From contig JANEZZ010002064.1 of assembly GCA_026122225.1 (NCBI GenBank), positions 806,001 to 870,000 on the forward strand: DNA of 64,000 bases. Reading direction: 5' to 3'. Source of the DNA: Heloderma charlesbogerti. Lineage: Eukaryota; Chordata; Lepidosauria; Squamata; Helodermatidae. Shown here in pieces: positions 21,060 through 31,524 of the stretch; position 1 is the stretch's first letter; the number at the start of each line of letters is the position of its first letter. Made by a program: the position numbers and the translations under genes. The notes beneath the pieces were generated by a model. The model worked only from the letters and a program-made list of their open reading frames with translations, ran no database searches and was not told the DNA's origin.

Positions 21060-21215
21060 CGCTCCATACATCTGATGAAGTGAGCTATAGTCCATGAAAG
21101 CTTATGCCAGAATAAATGTATTCGTTTTTAGGGTTCCACTGGACTCTTCGTTACTTTTATTCCCTACTGTTTTTGCTGCAGCAAACTAACACAGCTACCC
21201 CTCTGGGATTTACTG
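21060..21215 (+). repeat. Dispersed repeat 3' end with hammerhead-like core
   Basis: It contains CTGATGA (21072-21078), a degenerate short stem region, GAAA (21096-21099), then GC-TTAT-GC, an AATAAA, and 'ctgcagcaaactaacacagc' near the end. The family recurs at 63475-63600 and, decayed, at 8505, 35115 and 49310. See findings. Confidence 0.6.
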
Positions 21216-21242
21216 CCTACTGGTTTCATTACTCGCTAGGTG

Positions 21243-21305
21243 TATAAGGCACGTGCAAAGCTGCCTTATACAAAGTCAGGCCCATGGTCCATCCAGCGTA
21301 GCATT
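21243..21305 (-). repeat. Second-family tRNA-SINE, 3' end fragment (minus)
   Basis: 'gctgccttatacaaagtcag' and 'ggtccatccagcgtagcatt' are the reverse complement of the 3' end seen at 10290-10330. Confidence 0.65.
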
Positions 21306-21310
21306 ACAGG

Positions 21311-21430
21311 GTGGTCAACCTGGTGCCCTCCCAAAGTTTTGGACTACAGTTCCCATCATCCCTACCCATTGGCCATACTGCCTGGAGCTTATGGGAGTTG
21401 CAATCCAAAACAGCTGGAAGACATGAGATT
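21311..21430. mobile_element. Short hAT-like palindromic MITE
   Basis: 'aacctggtgccctcccaaag' on the left and 'caatccaaaacagctggaag' on the right flank the usual centre 'acccattggccatactgcc'. Confidence 0.65.
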
Positions 21431-21624
21431 GCTTACCTACCCCTCAACCACCGGCTCGCTGGACTTTGTGCCACTGAGTGACAGTAGCCCCGACAACCAG
21501 CACTTGAACTGGAAAGATGGGGGAAAGAATCCACTTTTGCTACACTTTGAGCAACCTGCAGGGTTGCTGAGGGTGTCCAAGAAAGACATCAACCGTGATG
21601 TAGGGATAGGCACCCTGATGCACA

Positions 21625-23345
21625 CCAGATGTTTGGGACTATAACTCCGATCAGTCGCAGCCAGCATGCCCAATGGTCAGGGATTATGGGAGCTGTAGAC
21701 CAAAACATGTACTTTGTACTATGTACTTTGCAGCCAAAGATGGAGAAGCTCTGTACAGTCAGTTGAAACAAGACCTAGAGCTGACTGTGGCTCAGATCAT
21801 GAGCTGCTTCTTGCAAAATTTCGGCTGAAATTGAAGAACGTAGGGAAAACCACTAAACCATTCAGATATGACCTAAATCATATCCCTTATGAATATACAG
21901 TGGAGGTGAGGAATAGATTTCAGGGATTAGATCTGACAGACAGAGTACCTGAGGAACTATGGACTGGAAAAGGTCAGTTTACATTCCAATTCCAAAGAAG
22001 GGCAATGCCAAAGAGTGTTCAAACTACCGTACAGTTGCGCTCATTTCACATGCCAGCAAGGTTATGCTCAAAATCCTACAAGCTAGGATTCAGCAGTATG
22101 CGAACCGAGAACTGCCGGAAGTACAAGCTGGGTTTCGAAGAGGCAGAGGAACTTGAGATCAAATCGCCAACATTCGCTGGATCATGGAGAAAGCAAGAGA
22201 ATTCCAGAAAAACGTCTATTTCTGCTTCATTGACTACGCTAAAGCCTTTGATTGTGTGGATCACAACAAACTGTGGCAAATTCTTAAAGAGATGGGGTGC
22301 CACACCACCTTACCTGTCTCCTGAGAAACCTGTATGAGGGTCAAGAAGCAACAGTAAGAACCGGACATGGAACGACCGATTGGTTCAAAATTGGGAAAGG
22401 AGTACAAGGCTGCATATTGTTGCCCTACTTATTTAACTTGTATGCAGAGTACATCATGAGAAACGCCGGGTTGGATGAATCACAGGTCAGAATTAAGATT
22501 GCTGGGAGAATTATCAACAACCTCAGATACGCAGATGATACCACCCTAATGGCAGAAAGCGAAGAGGATCTCAAGAGCCTCTTGTTGAGGGTGAAAGAGG
22601 AGAGTGCAAAAGCTGGTTTGAAATTCAGCATTAAAAAAACTACGATCATGGCATCTGGCCACATCACTTCCTGGCATATAGAAGGGGAAGAAATGGAAGC
22701 AGTGACAGATTTTACTTTCTTGGGCTCCAAGATCACCGCAGACTGTGACTGTAGCCATGAAATTAAAAGACGCTTGCTCCTTGGGAGGAAAGCTATGGCA
22801 CACCTAGACAGCATAGTAAGAAGCAGAGACATCACCTTGCCGACAAAGGTCCACATAATCAAAGCTATGGTTTTCCCAGTAGTAACGTATGGCTGTGAGA
22901 GCTGGACTATAAGGAAGGCTGAGCGCCGAAGAATTGATGCTTTTGAACTGTGGTGCTGGAGAAGACTCTTACGAGTCCCCTGGACTGCAAGGAGGTCAAA
23001 TCAGTCCATCCTAAAGGAAATCAACCCTGAGTGCTCATTGGAAGGACAGATACTGAAGCTGAAGCTGAAATATTTTGGCCACCTAACGCGAAGAGAAAAC
23101 TCTCTGGAAAAGACCCTGATGCTGGGAAAGATTGAAGGCAAAAGGAGAAGGGGACAGCAGAGGATGAGATGGCTGGATGGCATCACCGATGCAATGAATA
23201 TGAACTTGAGCACGCTCTGGGAGAGAGCGCAGGACAGGAAGGCTTGGCGTGCTATGGTCCATGGTGTCACGAAGCGTCAGACACGACTGAACAACTGAAC
23301 AACAACAAGTCCAAAACATCTGGAGGGCACTGGGTTGCCTGCCCC
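21625..23345. mobile_element. hAT-like MITE split by a BovB insertion
   Basis: The left part ('caccagatgtttgggactat' to 'gctgtagaccaaaacat') and the right part ('gtccaaaacatctggagggc' to 'gggttgcctgcccctgcag') are the halves of one short palindromic element, with BovB between them. Confidence 0.75.
21709..23308 (+). mobile_element. BovB LINE, 5'-truncated, with internal deletion
   Basis: The copy begins within the end of the endonuclease domain (about 21718), runs to EELWT near 21960, then jumps into the RT region (DWKRSVYIPIPKKGNAKE), skipping about 0.6 kb relative to the full-length copy. Frameshifts follow near 22160 and 22290. From 22297 a 333-codon frame covers the RT with LRYADDTTL (about 22520) and the C-terminal tail up to the AAC repeat. 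Flanking near-duplicates GACCAAAACAT (21698-21708) and GTCCAAAACAT (23309-23319) match at 10 of 11. It lies in MYL9 intron 1 and is inactive. Confidence 0.9.
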
Positions 23346-23423
23346 TGCAGTATATGATGTGTCCCTCTCTTCACGGTTGAAAAGTTTACCCAACATCCTG
23401 GCAGGAGATGCTATTTTGGCCAA

Positions 23424-23512
23424 AGGTGTATGACTTGGACTTAAGCGCTGGAGGGGTCTTGTAGGGCATCTAGTCCAACCCCTGGTTCCATGCAGGAATT
23501 CTAGAGCTACAA
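23424..23512 (-). repeat. CR1 3' fragment (minus)
   Basis: 'ggggtcttgtagggcatcta', 'gtccaacccctggttccatg' and 'caggaattctagagctacaa' match the reverse complement of the CR1 3' region. Confidence 0.6.
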
Positions 23513-23514
23513 CA

Positions 23515-23830
23515 TCCATAAGAACATAAAAAGAGCTGTGCTGGATCAGACCAAGGGTCCATCTAGTCTAGTATTCTGTTCACACCATGGCTAACCAGCT
23601 GTTGACCGGGAACCCGCTTGTGGGACACAAGTGCAACAGCATCCTCCCACCCGTGCTCCCCAGCAACTGGTGTACATAGCATACTGCCTCTGATACTGGA
23701 GAGAGCATATAGCCATCAGGACTAGTAGCCATTGATAGCCTTCTCCTCCAGGAATTCCTCCATTCCAAACAGATGGCTCTCCTGGGTCTGCTTGAAGACC
23801 TCAAGTGAGGGAGACACACACACCCCAATT
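23515..23830 (-). mobile_element. CR1-type LINE 3' end (minus orientation)
   Basis: On the minus strand the sequence encodes the end of the LINE ORF and a 3' UTR terminating in 'ttggtctgatccagcacagc' and 'tcttatgg'. It is homologous to the longer copy at 52715-53185, which retains a readable C-terminal frame. Confidence 0.75.
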
Positions 23831-23984
23831 ACTTCCCTTGTTAAACTTCTCTTACTGTTAATTCCCTGGAATAAGCAAGGAAGACAAATCAGGGTGTTCT
23901 GAACAGATAGATCCCTTTTATGCACTTAAAAAAGGATTTTTCCAGGTAACTGTAATTGTAGGGGTGTTGTTTAAAAACTTTCTG

Positions 23985-24078
23985 GCTGCATTTCTATGCA
24001 CATGTACTTTGGGAGTAAGCCCTATTGAGTTCAATGTGATTTAATTCTAAGGAGACCTGCATAGGATTGGACTGTCAG
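23985..24078. mobile_element. AATCCTA-terminus palindrome
   Basis: 'gcatttctatgcacatgtac' and 'gagacctgcataggattgga' are mirror arms around 'ccctattgagttcaatgtga'. Confidence 0.6.
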
Positions 24079-24384
24079 TCTCTCCAATCCAGACATGCAG
24101 AGTGCTTCAGTCCTGTTGGCCTGCAAGGTACTTGGGAACTTATGAGTTTGTAAGGTTGTGCCCTGCAGCTTCCCCCATGACTGATTAAATGCTAAATCAT
24201 GGTGGTGGCGGCGGAGGGGAGAAAGAAATGGATTTCAAGGAAGAAGTACCAACTGGTACAGTACTAGGGGTGGGGTTGTACTACAGTCCATATGCTGGAT
24301 CAACCTACCCTCCTGAATCAGCCATTTGGGCTAGCATTGCCCCTATTTGGCTCGTGGGCATCAGTCTTACTGAACTGGCATGCT

Positions 24385-24645
24385 CAATTTATTTATTTAT
24401 TTATTGCATTTATGCCCCGCCTTTTTTCCTCTTGCAAGGAACCCAAGGCGGCTTACATTATCCTCCTCCTCTCCCTTTTATCCTTACAACAACAACCCTG
24501 TGAGGTGGGTTGGGCTGAGAGTGTGTGACTGGCCCAAAGTCACCCAGTGAGCTTCCATGGCCGAGTAGGGACTAGAACCCGGATCTCCCGGCTCCTAGTC
24601 CAGCACTCTTGCCACTACACCACACTGGCTCTCAATACGGAAAAT
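24385..24645 (-). repeat. tRNA-derived SINE, nearly complete (minus)
   Basis: It starts at an (ATTT)n tail, runs through 'cgccttttttcctcttgcaa' and 'caacaacaaccctgtgaggt', and ends with the tRNA-like head 'cttgccactacaccacactg'. It is the reverse-orientation equivalent of 8868-9115. Confidence 0.85.
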
Positions 24646-25097
24646 GCTCAATACGGAAAACCCCCTCAGTTTGGAAGCATCTTACGTACCTATATGTTTA
24701 CCCTTATAAGAGGTTCAAGCATGACCTGGGAGGTGTGATCACTATTCCTAAGGGTGGTGGTGGGGGAACTATACTATATGTTTACTCATTGGCGTGAGGG
24801 ATGTATTCTGCACATGCTCAGAAGTGCTCTGTTTGACTGCTTTGCACGTTCCAAAGTTGAAGGAAATGCTGAGAAACACTTCCAGGCCTGAGCACTGGCA
24901 ACAGTCGAGCCCCTGTTGAGAGGGGCCTATGCAGTCCACACACAGAAGGCTTTCTGCACTTATTCTGGGCCTGCAGGGAAATGAAATGGCTTTCTGCTGG
25001 CCATTTTCCCTGCCTCCCATCACATGCTACAGCACAGAGAGAAAGGCAAGGGAAGACATTGACCTGAAGAATGCATTATGACACATCTTTGCCTTAC

Positions 25098-26560
25098 TAC
25101 AGGGGTGGGGAATGTGTGGCCCTCCAGATGCTGTTGGACTCCAAATCCCATCAGTCCCAGCCAGTGGGCTGGGTTTGGCCAATGGCCAATGGTCAGGGTT
25201 TATGGGAGTAGGGGTTCAACAACATCTGGAAGGCCACAAGTTGTGAGTTCTTTGTCCATCTACAGGGAGCAAATAAAACAGGCACATGTGTCTATGGAGG
25301 AGGGAGGTAATGAACTGAATACCACAGACATGGGACATTACCAGTAACAATCAATTCTACAGCAGCTAGCACGGAATAGGAAGTCCAGGAGTTGAGAGGC
25401 ATTGCCTTGCTCACAGGAACCTCTGTAACTTTGCTGGTGTTGGTTTTAAGGAGTATATTTGGAGAGTTAGTGTGGCATGGTGAGTAGAATGTCAGGCTGC
25501 GGTTCAAACCTCTAGGATAGACTTCCCCAACTTTGGGCCCTCCAGATGTGCAGGACTACTCCTCCCATCATGGAAGCCATGCAGGCTGTGGATGGTGGGC
25601 GTTGTAACCCAGTACAACTGCAAGGCGCCAGATTGGGCAAGACTGGTGTAAATTAATATGCACAAGCTTCCCTTCAAGTGAATGGGCTTGTGCAGCAGCA
25701 TTTGATGAATTGTGCCCTAAATGGGCAGATACTTTGGGTGAACTTCTTCCCCAAGCGGTGCAGAAGGAGCAGCAGCCATAAAAGGAGACATGAGGAAAGT
25801 GAGAACTGGACTGACAATTAGAAGCCAAGAAAGGGGCTGGAGGTAGCCTTTGGCTGCCAGAGCTCCAGCCCTTGGCTCACCAATTATAGATGTCAAGAAA
25901 TCTGCCCACATCATGTGAACAGTGTGCCAGCCCCCATCTGTCAAATGAGCTCCATGTCCTATCATCACATAATGGAGGGAAGGGAAGCTTGATGTAGGGC
26001 AGTATGGACTCATTGGGTGGGATAGCCATAAACCATCCTTCCTCAACCTGGTGCCCTTCCAGTGCTTTAGACTTCAACTCCCATCAGCCCCAGTCAGCAT
26101 GGCTGGCTGGACAGACTGTGACTCTAAGTAATGAACTGTGCAAGTATAACAAATCTTGTCAAAAGTTTTTTCCATGGGGAAAGGTGGGTGCCCACTTCAT
26201 GAACACATTGAGTGTCTATGTGGACAAGCAGAGATTCTGAGGGCTGCTTCTTAGATACGATCTTGCACTCTGTGACCAGTGCCAAAGTACACAATCTGTA
26301 CCCATCTGACATTGGGGATGTATAAGACCTGCGTGCTGTGAAGGGAAGGCTAGAGGGGAAACACTGAGGTCAAGACTATTGACTTCAAATCTGCTTATGG
26401 GCCGCCTGAAGGCATTTGGTTCACCACCATGGCAGGGGAAGGCAACTGAGCACTCTCCAGACATTTTAGACTACAACTCCCATCAGCCCCAGCCAGCATG
26501 CCCAATAGTCAGGAATGCTGGGAGTTTTCATCCAAAATATCAGGCGGGGAAGGCCTCTGT
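25098..26560. repeat. Cluster of four short hAT-like MITEs
   Basis: Members lie at about 25098-25245, 25520-25650, 26035-26125 and 26435-26560. Each shows the 'gccctccagatg' and 'actacaactcccatca' type arms or their mirror images. A partial tRNA-SINE head ('gagttagtgtggcatggtga') precedes the second at 25461-25517. The first has an extra duplicated 'ggccaatggccaatggtcag' centre. Confidence 0.65.
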
Positions 26561-26561
26561 A

Positions 26562-27250
26562 AACCGTCTCGCCCTTCCTCTCCTTTTTTTAAGCAGTCCA
26601 GAATTCTCCATTGCATCCCTGGAGAGGACAAGCAGACGGCTTGCAGGTGCATGTTGGGTAACATCTGAGAGGTATATACCTGCCAACACTCCCCCCCCAC
26701 ACACACACTTAAGCCACTGGAAGGGGATTAAAAGGCAGGAGGTGAACAAAGCAGGGCAGAGGAAGTTAGCTAAGAGTGTCACAGCAGGTGGTGTAGTGGA
26801 TGTGGAACACAGGGATGTGCAGCTCTGGGGCTTTCTCTGAGGAGGGGCATGCCACCTGCCAGAGCACCAGGGATGGACCCTCCTTGCTCTGGTAAGTGAA
26901 TGAGCTGATAACAAGGCTTTCTAATTTTGCTATTGTTTGTGGCTTGGTTAGCATATAGGAAGAGGATGAGGAAAATAAGCAAGAAGTTGACTACTTCTTC
27001 CCTTTTCCTTGACAGGGTTCTACTGCATGCTAGTAGTTTAAATAGCACTCCTGTGCAAGATTTTTTTTTTTTTACATTTCTAATGAAACACTAAATACTG
27101 CATTTCAGCTGGCTGAAGATCATTTATTAAAGCGCAGCAACTTTTACACGTTGAATGGGTGCAGTAAGAAATAAGCACCAGTGGGTTCAGTGGAGCTTAC
27201 TTCTCTTCCATATGCATAGGACTGCAGTCATGCTGATCCTAATAAATCTG
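26562..27250. other. MYL9: MYL9 intron 1 stretch, unrecognised
   Basis: It contains a C/CA-rich tract at 26690-26710 and a T run at 27061-27073. Open frames here show no similarity I recognise and have no supporting signals. Confidence 0.35.
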
Positions 27251-27278
27251 CTGCTGTTCTCTCTCTCTCTCTCTCTCT

Positions 27279-27554
27279 GGGCTGGTTCCCACGATTGCAG
27301 TGAGGGAAATAAGTCACAGTGGCTTATTTCCTCTGCTACACATGGGATTTCTCTAATTACCCTCACTGGCACAGCTTGCCATGTCGTCCAAACCTGAATA
27401 TTGCTGCATCCTCAAACAACCCATGCCACCCAGGTTCAGATGATATGGCAGGCCACACCAGCAAGGGTAATTAGGAAAATCAGGCTGGCATGTGCAGCAG
27501 GGCTAACAAGCCACTGTGGTTTGTTAACTACACCGTGATCGTGCGAACTGCTCT
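27279..27554. mobile_element. ~280-bp GGGCTG-terminus inverted-repeat element, copy 1
   Basis: The left end 'gggctggttcccacgattg' mirrors the right end 'cgtgatcgtgcgaactgctc', and internal inverted blocks read 'cacagtggcttatttcctc' and 'aagccactgtggtttgtta'. It is preceded by a (CT)n run. Related copies: 31016-31335, 33248-33603, 49405-49640. Confidence 0.65.
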
Positions 27555-27913
27555 GACTCTCTCTCCGCAGTGTGCCCATACACCTGGAGGGAAATGAGAT
27601 CATGCCCGTCTTCCCAGCACACCAGCATGCTTGCCTTCCCTCCAGCTTCCCTGGATGTCCATGTTGGGTCATAACATCAAATGTGGTCTGTGTTCATAGA
27701 ATCCAGTGTGTATAGTCTGAATTCAAGCAGTTGTTTTCCCAGATACAATCTTGTAATTGATTGTGTGATCTGGGCCTATATGCATTGGATTTTATGCACA
27801 AAGGCCATATTTAAATGTGACATATCTGGGGATGGTGGAGAAAGAGCAGGAGCCAGAGCAATTCTGAACATAGAAAACTTAGAAATGTTTAGCAATGCTT
27901 TATTTATTTAAAA

Positions 27914-27993
27914 ATGCTTTATTTAATACCGAAACTATAGATTGATGAAACAGAAGTCTTATCAATCTATAGTTTCAGTATTAAATAAAGCAT
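27914..27993. repeat. Near-perfect 80-bp hairpin
   Basis: A 35-base arm starting ATGCTTTATTTAATACC is followed by about 10 bases of loop and its reverse complement. Only two positions of the arms differ. It lies in MYL9 intron 1 and would be transcribed as a fold-back RNA. Confidence 0.85.
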
Positions 27994-28149
27994 AACATCA
28001 AAATGCAACATATTGCTTAATATCAAAAAGATTTCTGGTTATTACAAATCAGAGTATTGCTAACGTTTTTGAGATCTTAATAGTTTAACAGGAAATAGTA
28101 TTTCCTAAACATTTCTTATTATACAACCCAGTGACTTCAAGTCTTAATA

Positions 28150-28262
28150 GTCTTCCAGATACGTTGGCCTATAACTCCCATTAACACTCACCATTGGCTA
28201 TGTTGACTAGGGCTGATGGGAATTGTAGACCAAAGCATCTGGAGGGCCACAAGACTTGACTG
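28150..28262. mobile_element. Short hAT-like palindromic MITE
   Basis: 'cttccagatacgttggccta' mirrors 'agaccaaagcatctggaggg' around 'ctcaccattggctatgttga'. Confidence 0.7.
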
Positions 28263-28284
28263 TAGGGCTATTAAACCTTGAAGT

Positions 28285-28372
28285 CATTGGGACGTATCCA
28301 GTGTTAGTCCTACTTAGAGTAGACCCTTTAAAATGACTAGGACTTAAGTGACACTAGCATTGGATACAACAC
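28285..28372. mobile_element. Palindrome of the 'CTTAGAGTAGACCC' family
   Basis: 'gtatccagtgttagtcctac' and 'gtgacactagcattggatac' form the ends, with 'cttagagtagaccctttaaa' internal. Better members: 29740-30080 and 50581-50712. Confidence 0.6.
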
Positions 28373-28917
28373 TTTCATAACCCCCAAAGGCTTAAACATA
28401 TATCTTTCAGGCTGGATAAGATTAATTCTGAGTTATATCTTCGAAAAAACAACTCCTTACACAAAGTTTTCTAATTAAACCTAAGGTTATTTTTTCTAGA
28501 CACTATATATCAAGCTTTCTAATGTTTATACCATATACATTTTTTTTGCTCATTAACTGATAAGTGAAAACTCGAAGTACACTTTTGACCTTGAGCAACA
28601 CAGTCCCACACCTCTTCATTACTCAAAGAACTCTTTGAGCCAAGTAATAGGGCATTACAGTCCCAACACTCTTTCGCTGGACGTTCTTCCAAACCACCTT
28701 GCCAATTAGTTTTCATAAGTTACCCAGAATTCTTTGTGAACCTTCTTGTGTCTTTGCCTCCCGTTTATGCAGTTATTATGTTTACTTATTCACATCTCCA
28801 AATTCTTATTTATGTATCATCGAGCATGCTCAGTTGCTCTTTCCTTGGCATTTCCTAAAAAATTGTTTTGAAGGAGAGGAGTTAGCAATTTTGCAATAGC
28901 TTTCCTGGCAATTCCAT

Positions 28918-29322
28918 AGGGTGGCCACTTACGCATCGCCAAAAAAGAGGGAAAACATCACCCCACAAAAGATGTCAAAAGATGGCACCAATTAGTATAA
29001 CATTTGCATATAGTAATTTATATGTAGAAATGCAAATGTATCAATAATGGCTATTTAAATAGAAATACATCTCACCATAGTAAGGAAGATTGACCAGACG
29101 ACCTGAGTACCTGCTTATGCTGCTGCCCAGGGGCTAACTCTTGACAGGCAACTTCACAGCCCCTGTTCTCCTTTCGTAGGCTTCTTTGACTTTAAACAAG
29201 ACTGGAACTGGGCAGCCCATCAAACAGAGGACACCTTCAAATAGAGGACTGTCACTGTCCTCTGACAGCTCTTGAAACAGAGGACTGTCCTCTGTAAAGC
29301 AGGACATCTGGGCACCCTAAAT
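28918..29322. mobile_element. ~400-bp TAGGGTGGCC-terminus element, copy 1
   Basis: It begins 'tagggtggccacttacgcat', continues with 'gccaaaaaagaggg', 'atttgcatatagtaattta' and repeated 'aaatagaggactgt' blocks, and ends 'acatctgggcacccta'. TA flanks both ends. Others in the window: 33650-33958, 35657-36712 (split) and 63655-63990. Confidence 0.65.
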
Positions 29323-29384
29323 TCCAATCAAGATAAAATCAATGATTCTCTTAGAATCTCTGACATCCTGACAGGGGTTTCTCT

Positions 29385-29660
29385 TAGCCCTACTAGGAGA
29401 TACCAGGGATTGAGCCTTTGACCTTTTGTATGCAAAGCATGAGCTCTACCTCAAAGCTATGACCCTTTCCCTATGTTTTGCATGGCAAAGGCCCCATGTT
29501 CAGTCCCTGGCATCTAATGTATAGCACCCATGCCTGGGACCCTGGAGAGCCATAGCAGGCCAGTCAGAAAAGACAACACTAGGCTTTCAAACTATATAAG
29601 ATTAGATAGATACGGATAGCAAAAGATGTGATCTGCTATAAGGCAGTGTCCTATGTTCCT
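29385..29660. repeat. Two second-family tRNA-SINE remnants, opposite orientations
   Basis: 29385-29475 reads as the reverse complement of the tRNA-like head ('gcatgagctctacctcaaag'). 29478-29660 is a plus-strand copy ending 'ataaggcagtgtcctatgtt'. Confidence 0.6.
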
Positions 29661-29739
29661 TCCTAGATGTTTAGCAAAACCCTGATAAAGCAGGCAGTAT
29701 GATACTACACAGCAATCTTGTCCTCTCCTGGGGTAAAAT

Positions 29740-30080
29740 CCAACATAAGCCCCACTTAGAGTAGACCCATTGAAATGAATAAGACTTAAGATTAACTTAA
29801 GTCTCATTCATTTCAGTGGGTCTACTGTAATGGCCAATCTACATTACAACTTTAAACTGGTTTCAAACCAGTTTATCTAAAGGGATCCTGCAGTTTAATG
29901 AGGGTACTGAGAATTCTTTGCTAGAGACCCCTGCCCCCTGCCCAAGTGGCCCCTCTTCCTAGAGCTACAATTCCCAGAATTCCCGTATTTGGTAGCCGTA
30001 ATCACTAAAAACAGGTTTGAAACCAGTTTGAAGTTGTAATGTGGATTGCCCCTAAGTGGGGCTTATGTTTGATTTTACCT
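29740..30080. mobile_element. GGGGTAAAATC palindrome split by another inverted-repeat element
   Basis: The outer arms 'ggggtaaaatccaacataag' and 'cttatgtttgattttacc' mirror each other. The left arm continues into 'cttagagtagacccattga' and its own mirror 'tttcagtgggtctactg', so the host element is a hairpin. It is interrupted at 29831-30052. Confidence 0.75.
29831..30052. mobile_element. 222-bp inverted-repeat element with TAA duplication
   Basis: Left end 'tggccaatctacattacaac', right end 'gttgtaatgtggattgcccc', mirror images with few differences; inner arms 'aaactggtttcaaaccag' are also repeated. TAA stands at 29828-29830 and 30053-30055. The host palindrome resumes directly after, so the insertion site is certain. 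Confidence 0.85.
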
Positions 30081-30971
30081 TGGTGCTGTACAAGATGGCT
30101 CCTATCATTCAGTCAGTTTACAGCAATGCAGGGGGTAGAATTGGTTTCTGTTTTAGCAGCAGGGATGGGGCAACTAGGATGCTGATGAGCAAACCCTTAG
30201 AAAGAACAAGGCCCCACTATTGCTTTTAGGTTGCCAGAGAGCATTTAACTCCTAGATTCCAAACATTTTAAAAATGTGCCATTAAAATCCTGCTAAGGTC
30301 ATATAATGAGAACTATCAAGTACTAAAACTAGTCCAGAGTAGATGCATGTCAAGTACTGGATAAATGTTTGTAGCTATTTTTACTATTTTTGTTTTTACT
30401 AGTTTGTTCTGGAACTTATATACTGATGGGTGGCTTATAAATTTACCAGTAAATGAAGTAAATTTATTTAAGAAAGAAGTAGCTCAAATAAATCTTCTGG
30501 TTTATTCCCCTAATGATTTTCACTAAGTATGTGTGTTTACTTCGTGTGTATACACACATATTTATGAAACACACACACATTTGTGTTGGCCCGACAAGAT
30601 CTGTACTCTTCATTTGATGGAAGAAAGTACTCGTATTATAGCCAAGAACAGGTCATAAGAATATGTCAAGCCAAATTAAGATACCAGCTTACATGGAGTA
30701 TTGGCTGGCACTTGCCAAATGAGGAGGAGGATTTTGGAAGCGTTTGTTTCAAAATACGTATTTTGAACCATGTGTACACAACATATGTATTGAGCAGTAG
30801 TCGAGCTCTGATTCGAATCTTGTCTCCAGCACTAACTTAATAGGAACCCATGGGCAAACTATTGTCTTTCATCTTCAACCCCCACACTCCAATGTGTAAA
30901 ATGGGTATAACAGCACTGAACTTCCTTATCTTAAGGTAGTTCATTTATAGTACTGAACTACCTGTTGTGGG

Positions 30972-31520
30972 TTAGTGTGGTGTAGTAGCTAGTGCATTAA
31001 ACTAGAGGCTGTTCCCACAACACGCTAACCCATACTTGAGTGTGGGTTGTTTTGAACCATGGGTTAGTGTGTTATCTGAGCACAGCACTTTTTCCTCAGG
31101 CTGGGTCATTGTGTTGTCTGAATGCAGCTGGGGTGGCTTGTTAACCATGCAGTGTGGTTTGTTAACCACCCTGAACAACCCAACAACAAACCATGGGTCT
31201 CAAGGTGGCTTGTTCGAAAGAAATAAGCCACGCTGCATGGTTAACAAACCACTCTGGCTATGTTCAGACAACATGACAGCCCACGGTTTACTCAACAACC
31301 CAAAGTGTGGGTTAGTGTGTTGTGTGAACAGCCCCATAGGCTGGAGAGATCAGAGTTCAAATCCTCAGTCAGCCATGAAGCTCACAAGATGATCTTGGGC
31401 CGGTCAGTCTCTGTCAGTTTAACTTAAATCACAGAGGTGTTGAGAGGTTAAAATAGGGTAAGCTCCCTCCTTGTATATCACCTTGAGCCCACTGGAGGAA
31501 GGATGGAATGTAAATGTGCT
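30972..31520 (+). repeat. tRNA-derived SINE split by an inverted-repeat element
   Basis: The head 'gttagtgtggtgtagtagct' is at 30972-31015 and the body ('gttcaaatcctcagtcagcc', 'atcaccttgagcccactgga') resumes at 31336. The insert at 31016-31335 is a GGGCTG-type element. Confidence 0.75.
31016..31335. mobile_element. GGGCTG-terminus inverted-repeat element, copy 2
   Basis: Ends 'aggctgttcccacaacacg' and 'gttgtgtgaacagcccc' mirror each other. The interior carries several inverted copies of 'gtttgttaaccac' and 'ccatgggttagtgtgt'. Confidence 0.7.
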
Positions 31521-31524
31521 TAAT

